Assembly (NCBI GenBank): GCA_030674155.1
Contig: CM060327.1
Coordinates: 18,131,748-18,154,247 of the forward strand
Direction: 5' to 3'
DNA from: Stramonita haemastoma
Lineage: Eukaryota > Mollusca > Gastropoda > Neogastropoda > Muricidae
DNA length: 22,500 bases
Below the pieces are notes generated by a model. That model searched no databases. It was not told where the DNA came from and saw only the letters and a list, made by a program, of their open reading frames with translations. This document shows, in pieces, positions 11,949 through 19,789 of this stretch (the stretch's first letter is position 1; every line of letters begins with the position of its first letter). Made by a program: the position numbers and the translations under genes.

Positions 11949-12333
11949 CTGGTAAAACAGATATACAGCAAAATATTAATAATAAGAAAATAACGAATGA
12001 GGACAACGTAGGCAGAAAAATGTATGATTAATTTTTTTAATAAACAGGATTAAGACTGTACCGTCAAACAGGTCATTAAGAAGAGAAGTAGGCCTACATG
12101 GATAAGAAGAGAAGTAGAAAACGATAAAATGTGTAAGATAGATTTTTTTTTAAAAAAAGAAAAAATTGGCAAGTCTGAAGTAACAAATCTCTTGAAATTT
12201 AAGAAGCAGAGAAAAGCTACAATGGAAATAAACGATGACCAAGTGACTCACAAAAACAAAAAAACAGACTGGACTGAAAAAATATCTCAGAAAAACAACA
12301 AAACAGACAGATGGACACAAAATCGTAAAATAC

Positions 12334-12448
12334 CTTTCTCTCAGAAAGCGAAGGTCCGATGGGATCACTTGTCAGGTCAGGTCACAGGCACTTGATAAGG
12401 CAGGTCCGGATGGCTGCTCTCACACTTGTCAGGTCACTCGTAAGGTAC
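12334..12448 (-). other. Exon-like block A of the tandem units
   Basis: 115 bp between TTTTACCAG (AG at 12450-12449) and the donor-like AAAG/GTATTT (GT at 12333-12332). It contains one copy of the 52-bp minisatellite motif. All three minus-strand frames hit a stop. The longest, in frame with the terminal exon, reads YLTSDLTSVRAAIRTCLIKCL and then stops. A 5-bp difference from block B also shifts the frame near the donor. If spliced, it would be non-coding or a poison exon. Confidence 0.4.
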
Positions 12449-12819
12449 CTGGTAAAACAGTTATAAATCACAACATGAATGATAGGGAAATAACTAAAAA
12501 AGCGGAAAGAGTGGGCAGAAAAATAGGTGATTAAAATAAACAGAAATAAAGGCACTTTTCATGAAAGAGGTCTTTCAGAAGAGAACTTCCTGAGTAAGAA
12601 GAGATGAAAAGAAAAATGAGTAGGAATAGTCTTTGAAAAGTGAAAAAATGGCAAGTCTGAAGTAACATATTTTTTATGTGTTGAATTTTAAGGAGCAGAG
12701 AAAAGCTACCATGGACAGACGCAGTGGACAAGTGACACACAAAGATAAAGACAGACTGACTGAAAAAATATTCGCCAGAAGGAAAAAAAACACAGACACA
12801 AAATTGTAAAAAGCCTTAC

Positions 12820-12941
12820 CTTTCTTTTAGGAAGCGCAGGTCCTGATGGTTGTGATCACTTGTCAGGTCAGGCCACGGGCACTTGATAAGTCGGGTCTTG
12901 ATGGCTGCCATCACTTGTCAGGTCACTGGCTCACAAGGTGC
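12820..12941 (-). other. Exon-like block B of the tandem units
   Basis: 122 bp between TTTTACCAG (AG at 12943-12942) and AAAG/GTAAGG (GT at 12819-12818), a good donor. Its 3' part reads DLTSDHNHQDLRFLKE plus a split Arg codon, in the phase of the candidate terminal exon. TGA codons near its 5' end close every frame. The length is not a multiple of three. Confidence 0.4.
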
Positions 12942-13311
12942 CTGGTAAAACAGATGTAAATCACAACTTGAATGATACGGAAATAAGCAACTAAAAAGGG
13001 GAAACGGTGGGCAGAAAAATGAGTGATTAAAATAAACAGAAATAAAAACTAGACCCGGAAAGAGGAGTTTTAGAAGATAGCTTTCTGAGTAAGAAGAGAG
13101 GCAAGAAAAGAAAAGAAAATGAGTAGAACAGTCTTTCAAAAGTAAAAAATTGGCAAGTCTGAAGTTAACTTGATGTTTAAGGAGCAGAAAAAGCTGGATG
13201 CAAAGAAACAATAGACAAGTGACTCACAAGGACAAAAACATACTGGACTGAAAAACTATCACGTCAGAAAAAAACAACAACCATGGACACAAAATTGTAA
13301 TAATGCCTTAC

Positions 13312-13575
13312 CTTTCTTTCAGAAAGGGCAAGTCCTGATGGTTGCAATCAGTTGTCAGGTCAGGTCACAGGCACTTGAAAAGAAAGGTGCTGCTGCTCGC
13401 TTGTCAAGAGACAAGCACTTGATAAGGCAGGTCCTGATGGCTGCTCTCACACTTGTCAGGTCACAGGTACTTGATAAGGCAGGTCCTGATGGCTGCTCTC
13501 ACACTTGTCAGGTTACAGGTACTTGATAAGGCAGGTCCTAATGGCTGCTCTCACACTTGTCAGGTCACAGGCGCA
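13312..13575 (-). other. Exon-like block C with minisatellite expansion
   Basis: It ends on the minus strand at AAAG/GTAAGG (GT at 13311-13310). It is homologous to blocks A and B near the donor but enlarged by extra copies of the 52-bp repeat. No convincing acceptor is seen at its 5' side, so the upper limit is only where homology to the repeat stops. Confidence 0.35.
13403..13574. repeat. 52-bp minisatellite, about 3.3 units
   Basis: Units at 13403-13454, 13455-13506 and 13507-13558, with a partial at 13559-13574. Each runs GTCAGGTCACAGGTACTTG..GGCAGGTCCTGATGGCTGCT and ends CTCACACTT. Single copies of the motif occur at about 12373-12430 and 12858-12925. The expansion therefore occurred inside one member of the larger tandem unit. 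The + ORFs at 13338-13725 read this array. Confidence 0.9.
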
Positions 13576-13659
13576 TATGATCCACATGACTTTAACCACC
13601 CGGTTAAGACCCATGTATCAAAGGATAAGGAGGAGGAGGAATCTATCCCAAAGAAATTA

Positions 13660-13850
13660 TCTAAGAATGGAATGACAAGAGTTACAACCCATAATGACCA
13701 CTGTTATGATGTGCAAATGGAGTAAGCCATATCCCGTACAAACCACTGTGGAATATCTGGGAATGGAGCAACAAAAAACTCAGTCCATAATAACCACTGA
13801 AACAAAGTAAAAGAGCGACGAGAGTCACAACCCTCATGACCACTGTATCG
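13660..13850. repeat. Degenerate ~48-bp repeats around ACCACTG
   Basis: Blocks resembling GTTACAACCCATAATGACCACTG recur with centres near 13698, 13740, 13791 and 13838. They are poorly conserved. The + strand reading 13575-13725 gives a lysine/glutamate-rich peptide ending at a TAA. Because it runs out of the minisatellite, I do not call it a gene. Confidence 0.4.
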
Positions 13851-13919
13851 AAACCTTTGTAGATGCAGACACCAAGATCACTGGTACCAGGATTGCTCTC
13901 CTCTTAACGCCACCTTCCC

Positions 13920-14147
13920 CCTTTTAAGGTTCTAGTTTTAATCTACATTGGTTTAGTTAACTATTTTATTGTGTTTTAGTTGTGTCTAGGTTTTGGTTTT
14001 ATTTTACTACATTTTCTTTTTATTTCATTTCTAAATCTCTTCTCTCCTAACTTTTTTGGGGGAGGTGGAGTTGTTTGTTTTTTTATTTTTTATAATTCAC
14101 CTTTTTCAGTTTAAAATTTTCTCTATTTTATTTTTTAACTCTTTTAG
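13920..14147 (+). other. T-rich stretch ending in an acceptor-like sequence
   Basis: About 225 bp rich in T and poor in A. It ends CTCTATTTTATTTTTTAACTCTTTTAG at 14121-14147, a long pyrimidine-rich run before AG that looks like a strong 3' splice site for the open block that follows. Confidence 0.4.
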
Positions 14148-14278
14148 TGAGGAGCATTGATGCAATCAGAAGCTTGGTGCCCAGTGATCATTTGAAGACA
14201 ACCAACAATATAGGCAAACATTCAGAAAAGACGAAGACCCTCAAGAGCAAACTGGCCACAGTAGAAGAAAATATGTAA
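14148..14278 (+). CDS. Candidate plus-strand terminal exon, unrecognised
   Basis: After the TTTTAG acceptor-like site, one frame is open for 43 codons to TAA (14276-14278). It starts at phase 2: TG, then AGG AGC ATT GAT GCA. It reads RSIDAIRSLVPSDHLKTTNN and, at the end, KTKTLKSKLATVEENM. It is charged, has no low complexity, and its end looks helix- or coiled-coil-prone. It is followed by A-rich DNA (14277-14340). It is short, so chance is a serious alternative. I found no donor upstream that joins in frame. Confidence 0.25.
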
Positions 14279-14359
14279 AAACAACAACAACAAAAAAGAA
14301 ACAAACAACCCCCCCCCAAAAAAAAAAACCAACAAAAAACGGTGAGACCGATGTCTTGT

Positions 14360-15180
14360 GAGCATCTCCAAAAACTATGAAGCACAACACGTCTCTGAAA
14401 ACATATATCCAAAAACTATGGAGCCCAACGTATCTAAAAATATCCCCACTCGTCTCCAAAACTTACGATGCACATCTCCAAAAACTATGGAATACAACAT
14501 ATACCCCAACATATCAAGCACAAAATATCATTTAAGACTATGAAGCAAAAAATATCCCCGAAAACACATCTTCGAAAACTATGTGGGACAACATAATTAT
14601 CTCGGAAAACTGTGGAGCACAACATATCTCTCAAAACTATGAACATATATCTGAAAACTATGGTGCACACAATATCTCTGGAAGCTATCTGCGTAAAACC
14701 TAAAAACTATAAAGCACAACATACCTCCGGAAGCTATAGAGCACAACATATTAATCCCCGAAAGCTGTGAACACAGCATATCTCCGAAAGCTATAGAGCA
14801 CAACATATCTCCGAAAGCTGTGAGCACAGTATATCTCCGAAAGCTATAGAGCACAGCGTATCTCCGAAAGCTGTGAGTACAGCATACCTCCGAAAGCTGT
14901 GAGTACAGCATACCTCCGAAAGCTGTGAGTACAGCATACCTCCGAAAGCTGTGAGTACAGCATATCTCCGAAAGCTGTGAGTACAGCATATCTCCGAAAG
15001 CTGTGAGTACAGCATATCTCTGAAAGCTGTGGAGCATAACATACCTCCGAAAGCTGTGAGTACAGCATATCTCCGAAAGCTATGGAGTACAGAATATCTC
15101 CGAAAGCTATAGTGTACAGCACATCTCCGAAAGCTGTGAGTACAGCATACCTCCGAAAGCTATGAGCACAGCATATCTCT
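14360..15180. repeat. 26-bp minisatellite, roughly 30 units
   Basis: The core unit is CATAYCTCCGAAAGCTGTGAGTACAG. The period is exactly 26 bp at 14881, 14907, 14933, 14959, 14985 and 15011. Related 26-29 bp units (CATCTCCAAAAACTATGGAGCACAA-like) extend to about 14360 with increasing divergence, and a homogeneous core lies at about 14850-15060. The minus strand has no stop triplet in the unit, so all three minus frames are open there. The 83-146 aa ORFs (TAFGDMLYSQLSEICCTHSF-like) are read-through of the repeat. Confidence 0.9.
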
Positions 15181-15365
15181 ACCCTGAAGCTTAAGATCTC
15201 ATGATCTAAAATCCCAGATACAGAGATTCCCTTTATTCTCAGTTCTTAATCCTTTGATAGCATGGGCCTAACAGGTTAGGTTAGCATGTTTCACACTGTA
15301 TAAAACTGATGGGCAGTATCTGGCAAACAAAAATAAAATGTCTCGCATGGTATTGTCTAATAGCA

Positions 15366-15368
<3 letters not shown>
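15181..15368. other. Short unique spacer
   Basis: Lies between the 26-bp array and the GA tract. It contains ACAGGTTAGGTTAG at about 15270. Nothing else is supported. Confidence 0.4.

Positions 15369-15460
<92 letters not shown>
15369..15460. repeat. (GA)n microsatellite
   Basis: About 46 GA units with one GGAG slip near 15400. Confidence 0.95.
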
Positions 15461-15462
<2 letters not shown>

Positions 15463-15497
15463 TTCTATTTGTGGGTGTCTATAGATGCATATATCTC

Positions 15498-15660
15498 ACA
15501 CAGAGAGAGAGAGTGAGAGAGAGAGAGAGAGGGGGAGGGAGGGTGGAGAAGCACACAGAGATATATAGAGTGAGAGAGAGTGAGAGAGCGAGACAGAAAA
15601 AGTTGTAAGGGAGGGAGGGACAGACAGACATACAGACAGACAAACACAGGGGGAGAGACA
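15498..15660. repeat. Degenerate purine-rich repeats
   Basis: GAGAGTGAGAGAG, GGGAGGGAGGG and ACAGACAGACAT-type short runs between two longer GA tracts. Likely a decayed GA/GGGA/GACA compound microsatellite. Confidence 0.75.
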
Positions 15661-15690
15661 GAAGGAATGAACATTTTGAACGAACATTTT

Positions 15691-15692
<2 letters not shown>

Positions 15693-15756
<64 letters not shown>

Positions 15757-15818
15757 AGAGGGAGAAGGAGAGAGAGGGAGAGAGAGAGAGAGAGGGAGAA
15801 GGAGAGAGAAGGGAGAGA

Positions 15819-15865
<47 letters not shown>

Positions 15866-15913
15866 AGGGTGAGAGAGAGAGAGAGAGGGAGGGAGGGAGG
15901 GAAAAAGAGAGAT
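15693..15913. repeat. (GA)n/(GGGA)n purine tract
   Basis: GA to about 15750, then GA mixed with GGGAGA and GGGA, G runs at 15751-15756 and 15855-15864, ending in GGGA repeats. Confidence 0.95.
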
Positions 15914-15995
15914 AAGTCTTAAGATTAATTCACTTTTTTAAAACTGAGAATACCTATCTTGAAGATAAACTCCTGTACCAACTAGATGGATGTCG

Positions 15996-16059
<64 letters not shown>
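15996..16059. repeat. (AAT)n microsatellite
   Basis: About 21 uninterrupted units. It is best explained as the 3' tail of the LINE copy at 15996-16400. Confidence 0.95.
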
Positions 16060-16179
16060 ATGGAATTTATATAGCGCTATATCTTGTAAAAACAAATCAA
16101 AGCGCTTGCATTCGACCTATACAACATACAAGCAATCAATAACAATTCATAAATTCATTGTTTTAGCGAATTCGAATGT

Positions 16180-16240
16180 ACGCACACACGCGCACGCACA
16201 CACACGCACACACACACATACGCGCGCGCGCACACACACT
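16180..16240. repeat. (CA)n/(CG)n microsatellite
   Basis: CA and GCAC repeats with a CGCGCGCGC core at about 16221-16230, inside the LINE 3' UTR. Confidence 0.9.
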
Positions 16241-16400
16241 TATAAAGGTTATACACTTTGGCAGGCAGATGTTGAAGGCAGGCACAGATAAGAGATGGAA
16301 ACAGGAGAAAATCTTAGGTTTCAAATAAATGTGTCTTGAGGTTGGATTTTAAAGTGTCATAAGTAGGCTTTTGCCGGAGGGAGAGAGGGGCATAATAAAA

Positions 16401-16690
16401 GCAGAAAAAAGAACAAAAGCAAAACAAACAGGTCAAAATGTAAAAATACACCCAGTGAAAGTAGGAAAAATATTAAAGGAAAAAGTGACTCGACTGTTTG
16501 GTAGCTTAAATAAATTTTAAAAAACCATAGTTCCAAATTTGGTCTTGAACTACGTAGGTTCGTTCGAAAATAAATTATGTTCCAGGCATAAGTTGGCTTT
16601 ATATTGATATATTTGATATCAAACGTTAAAATGCAAACTTCGTTGTCAATTCTTGACCTCAACATGTTAAATATTCGATTCTGAATTAAT
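16401..16690. other. AT-rich stretch, no supported gene
   Basis: Holds most of a 112-aa minus-strand ORF whose end is phenylalanine/leucine-rich. I do not recognise it, and its C-terminal part overlaps the LINE remnant in a different frame, which argues against a real gene. Confidence 0.35.
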
Positions 16691-16744
16691 GTCAAAATGG
16701 CGGCTTATGCTTACGAGAAAGACCTTGACGACTTCGAAACTTAA
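16690..16744 (+). promoter_or_regulatory. YY1-like motif overlapping an ATGGCGGC short ORF
   Basis: TCAAAATGGCGGC (16692-16704) matches the YY1 recognition core AAAATGGCGGC, which in animal genes often sits just downstream of transcription starts. The ATG is at 16697-16699, with A at -3 and G at +4. It opens a 15-codon frame, MAAYAYEKDLDDFET, closed by TAA at 16742-16744. It lies just before a CpG-richer stretch (16800-17000). No GT donor precedes the stop, so it would be an upstream ORF or chance. Confidence 0.25.
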
Positions 16745-17096
16745 AACTTGTACAACGAACATACATGTTATGAATAGAAAATAGGACCTACCGTAGTACA
16801 AATATTTGGTTTGCGTGCGGGACAACGCTCCATCACATTCGGAACTTGCTCGAAAACCGCAGAGAAGACTTACGGGCGTTACAAATCAAGTCTCAGATGC
16901 AGATTTGTGTAGACTGACGCCATCTTTGCGCTCAAAACACAGGGTCCCCTGTCAGGTCCCAAGGCTCTTGGGGAATAATCTGCACAAATTTTACGGGAAA
17001 CACGTCACTTTTTTTTTTTTTTTTAATAGGGGGGTGGGGGGTGGTATCTTTGATAATGAACTGGAATGACTCATGCTTACAAGCTGGCTTAACGCA
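16745..17096. other. CpG-richer stretch with T16 and G runs
   Basis: 16810-16980 has more CpG than its surroundings. An 87-aa + ORF (16806-17069) covers it but runs into the T run (about 17009-17024) and a GGGGGGTGGGGGG stretch. I see no known domain. Confidence 0.35.
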
Positions 17097-17332
17097 AGAC
17101 TATAAACCGAGGCCCCGTGTGCGAACGCACGTAGAATATCTTGTGCACACGTTAAATCCTGTTCCGCTTTTCGTAAGAGTAGGCCATCGTGTGTTGGTCG
17201 GAAAAGATGACAAGATTTACCAAAAAAACTGCATACACACGGGGACTGGATGTAAAAAAAAGCACTCGAGTGCTTATACTATTATATCGATATACAAGAA
17301 TATATAAATAAATAGAGAAATAAATAAATAAA
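17097..17332 (+). mobile_element. Dispersed retroposon family, copy 2
   Basis: Begins AGACTATAAACCGAGGCCCC, then GTGTGCGAACGCAC, CACGTTAAATCCTGTTCCGC, TTTTCGTAAGAGTAGGCCAT, CGTGTGTTGGTCGG, GATGACAAGATTTAC, ACTGCATACACACGGGGACTGG, AGCACTCGAGTGCTTAT, then a (TAAA)n tail. Copy 3 is the reverse-complement counterpart, clearly homologous over its length. No ORF of note. The family looks SINE-like by size and tail, but I see no clear polymerase III promoter. Confidence 0.75.
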
Positions 17333-18065
17333 CGTAACGGCACCACAGCTGCAAGGGAGGTAATTTATCATAGATGCAGACAACTTCTCTATGACCATCC
17401 CACATTCCTCAGTTTACAGTATTTTTTTTTTCATTCACTGATTTGCAGTAACAAAGATTTCCAATTTAACAGTCTACCTTCTGCTGGCCATAGAGTTTAT
17501 TTTATTTAGCCAATTTATATTCTAGACATGTAAAAAAAAAAAAAAAAGAAAGAAAGAGGAGAGACACAAAATATCACACTTACTGGTCATTGAACAGGAT
17601 AAATATTCACTGTGAATTGCACACGAAATAGCCATACAATTTAGCACAAACTGAAATATACATTTAAAAGGATACTGTCCCGATTTTTTGTTTGTATAGC
17701 TGGCAGAGGGGATGGGGGTGGCAGGGTCTGCATAAACTTCTTTAAAAGGTTGTTTTTGTGTTTTGTTTGTTGATTTTTTTTTTAAGGGGGGGGGGGGGGG
17801 GGGGGGTGTAGATACGGAAAAGTTTCGTGGTTTCAACATGGCACTGGCCAAAAGTTCAGTTCAGTGTAGCAAGATTCTGGTTGTGGAAATTTAGTTAAGC
17901 CACGCAGCAATGGTAGCGCAAGGGAAGTTTGCCCCAACTTCGTTTTATTTTAAATTCTTGGGTTTTTTTTTTTATTAAGTTCATAACCCCCTCCCTTTTT
18001 CATTGTAAATTCCGAATGTGTAAAAGTAGTTATGGAGACGTCCTATAAAGAATAGCATCACTTAC
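17333..18065. other. Stretch without a supported gene; contains G21
   Basis: A-rich runs at 17530-17550, a G21 homopolymer (17786-17806), and T-rich runs near 17408 and 17960. The 109-aa minus ORF (17522-17851) includes the proline run encoded by the G tract and is not credible. Confidence 0.4.
17786..17806 (+). repeat. G21 homopolymer
   Basis: 21 uninterrupted G preceded by T/A-rich DNA. It is slippage-prone and a likely assembly-error hotspot. Confidence 0.9.
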
Positions 18066-18351
18066 TTGTGGCCTCACAACAAATCTCCAAGGAGCAGCAG
18101 CAACAATCAAGGCGTCTTGTCCAGTTAAGCAGTAAACTGGAACTAAACTGAACAGTGACGTGCACAGGCCTAGTATTTTTCAACGCCCTCTGTAGGCGAA
18201 CAGAGCTAACTTTTCCTCGTGCATCACGGGCCATGGCCATGCTTGATGGCGATATCAGTTCTGAACTTTTGGTTAGAAGTAATTCCTCGTGCACGGTAAT
18301 ACCATGGACAAAAACGATTCTTTTTTTTTCTAAAAAGAGAACCACGATCAC
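18066..18351 (-). CDS. Candidate first coding exon, minus strand, unrecognised
   Basis: On the minus strand a frame is open from 18351 down to 18058. The likeliest start is the ATGGCCATGGCCC pair (about 18242-18236), giving MAMARDARGKVSSVRLQRAL and onward to CCCCSLEICCEAT. It runs into ACAA/GTAAGTG, whose GTAAGT (GT at 18065-18064) is a perfect donor consensus. The region is CpG-richer than its neighbours. I recognise no domain. It could be the 5' exon of a minus-strand gene whose later exons are the blocks near 13.5-11.8 kb, but that link is inference. Confidence 0.25.
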
Positions 18352-18384
18352 AACACCATTGAAAATACCTATACCTATACAGTG

Positions 18385-18397
18385 ATCGATAATCGAT
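18385..18397. promoter_or_regulatory. ATCGAT-A-ATCGAT paired palindrome
   Basis: Two ATCGAT hexamers separated by one A form an odd palindrome about 35 bp upstream of the minus-strand frame start at 18351. It resembles paired TATCGATA/DRE-type sites known from insect promoters. Any function here is inference. Confidence 0.2.
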
Positions 18398-18682
18398 TTT
18401 TAATCATCGCAATTTTGACACCATCAGCAAACCATAGCCCTACCTTGAACTAATGCGCAACTTGTCAAGACAGGACATGCAGATGACAAAAAAGCAGACA
18501 AGGAAAGAGGGTAGAAGAAGGCAGAGACTTCCACTGCTTTGGGAGTGCAGATGTAAATACATACACCAGCAGGCTACATCTAGTCATGGTTGTCATCGCT
18601 CTCAAAATTCCATCTTTTCTTCTTTTTGTTATTGTTATTCTTGTTGTTAGTATTTGAAGTAATAGTATGTTCTCATTTAGTG

Positions 18683-18683
<1 letters not shown>

Positions 18684-18767
<84 letters not shown>

Positions 18768-18919
18768 CATCATATTAATACTGCTACTACCACCACTACT
18801 TTTACTACTACCACTACTACTACTACCACTACTACTACTACAACTACTACTACTAACATTGTTGTTGTTGTTGTAGTTGTTGTTGTTGTTGTTGTTCTTC
18901 TTCTTCTTCTTCTTCTTCT
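18684..18919. repeat. Chain of five trinucleotide microsatellites
   Basis: In order: (ATT)n 18684-18737, (ATC)n 18738-18773, degenerate (ACT)n with CAC variants 18784-18855, (GTT)n 18858-18896 and (CTT)n 18895-18919. Tracts abut with almost no spacer. The poly-I, poly-M and poly-L/S ORFs on both strands are artefacts. Confidence 0.95.
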
Positions 18920-19196
18920 CATTAAAAAACTTATGACTACTAAAGAGTTATCTGTTGCAGATTTTGTTGCTTTTTTTAGGTTACACCTCTAATCTAGGCA
19001 GACAGGCTTGCAAACAAGAAAAAAAGCATAAGCTGATGCTGCACTATAGCGATGCACACTCCGTAAGGACACTAGCATGAATTTTATGCACAATCCAATG
19101 TGCAATGCGATGTGCAATGCAATCGAAGCCATTGATTTCCCTAATGGGGATGCTGGGGGACCGTCAGTATAGATAGCACCTACAATTCCCTATTTT
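18920..19196. other. Unique stretch with a short TGTGCAATGC duplication
   Basis: Contains GATGTGCAATGC preceded by CAATGTGCAATGC (about 19097-19122), a 12-14 bp local duplication. No gene supported. Confidence 0.45.
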
Positions 19197-19478
19197 CTAT
19201 CCCTCTCTTTGTATCTGCTTTGTTCTTTTTCTTCCTGTCACCGCCTTCTTGTCTTTTTTTTTTCTTTTTGGGTCCTTTGTTTTGCCTTTTGTGCAGAAAG
19301 ACTTCAAAGATAACAATTCTCTGCCACGCTGAAATCGGATGCACTGGGTCTGACTTGTCAGGCGCTTAACGGCAGCGCGACGCACTTTCCTCTCATATGG
19401 CAGACAAACAATAGTTGCTGTTTGAGAGTTAGATGAAGAAACTATTAATCGCACATTCATGCCTGTAGTATACAGCAT
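19197..19478 (-). CDS. Unrecognised 93-codon basic ORF, low confidence
   Basis: On the minus strand, ATG at 19478 (or a second ATG at about 19460) to a stop at 19197. The N-terminal half (VRLIVSSSNSQTATIVCLPY, then ERKVRRAAVKRLTSQTQCIR) is not low-complexity and uses several CpG codons. The C-terminal third is a lysine/arginine run (KRKKKDKKAVTGRKR) encoded by a T/C-rich stretch on +. I find no domain or plausible partner exon. It could be a chance ORF in moderately GC-rich DNA. Confidence 0.15.
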   Translation of the reverse strand: MLYTTGMNVRLIVSSSNSQTATIVCLPYERKVRRAAVKRLTSQTQCIRFQRGRELLSLKSFCTKGKTKDPKRKKKDKKAVTGRKRTKQIQREG

Positions 19479-19789
19479 TTAACAATCAATAATTAATAAC
19501 TTATCTGCTAATTGAAAACGTCAGCTGAAGTTGAAAATAAGTAAGCGCTGAAACAAGTGAATAAATGAAAAGCACATTTTGGTAATAAAAAAAAAACTCC
19601 ACAGTTTGCTTAAACTCTAAAAGGATTAAATCTTTGTTGTTGTTGTGATTGTATAAAAATCTCAGCGGAGATTTCCGATTTTGGGAGAGTCTCCTACCCA
19701 TCCCTTCTCTTATGTAGGGCACCTCTCTATATTTGCATACAAAGAGAAAATCACACAGAGAGAGTTTTGTGCGTTCGTCTGCTTGCTCA

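Larger units (their letters stand above)
11949..13311 (-). repeat. Tandem ~490-bp units with intron-like spacers
   Basis: Three intron-like stretches are homologous: 11949-12333 (385 bp), 12449-12819 (371 bp) and 12942-13311 (370 bp). They share landmarks such as CAGA/GTTATAAATCACAAC, GGCAGAAAAAT, TTGGCAAGTCTGAAG (at about 12166, 12649 and 13151) and GACACAAAATTGTAA. On the minus strand each begins GTAAGG (GTATTT in the lowest one) and ends TTTTACCAG. Spacing between equivalent points is 482-502 bp. The splice-like signals are copied with the unit, so their recurrence is one observation, not three. Confidence 0.75.
15996..16400 (-). mobile_element. 5'-truncated LINE 3' end with reverse-transcriptase C-terminus and (ATT)n tail
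   Basis: On the minus strand, 16379-16314 reads SLRQKPTYDTLKSNLKTHLF, then E T and a TAA at 16316-16314. The SLR..LKSxLKTHLF pattern is the familiar C-terminal end of non-LTR (CR1/L2-like) reverse-transcriptase proteins. The 3' UTR ends with AAGCGCTTTGATTTG and TATAGCGCTATATAAATTCC, then an (ATT)n tail (15996-16059, seen as AAT on +). A CA tract (16180-16240) lies in the UTR. Everything upstream of the last ~35 codons is lost or unrecognisable, so the copy is dead. The clade is an inference from a short motif. The 112-aa minus ORF at 16357-16695 only grazes this element in another frame. Confidence 0.7.

Noticed and set aside
13453..13725. 90-aa + ORF with a Lys/Glu-rich end as a gene
   Set aside because: The first half is the 52-bp minisatellite. 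The second half is short and overlaps degenerate repeats, and joining its GA/GTAAGC donor-like end to 14148 gives an early stop.
14597..15122. Three overlapping minus-strand ORFs (83-146 aa) as a repeat protein gene
   Set aside because: They are the 26-bp minisatellite read in three phases. A stop-free unit explains them; kept only as a finding.
15580..15922. 76-111 aa arginine/glutamate-rich ORFs
   Set aside because: GA/GGGA tract translation.
16806..17069. Apparent similarity of the PRLLGNNLHKFY stretch to reverse-transcriptase C-termini
   Set aside because: Only a few residues agree, the frame ends in a poly-T run, and no LINE 3' features follow.
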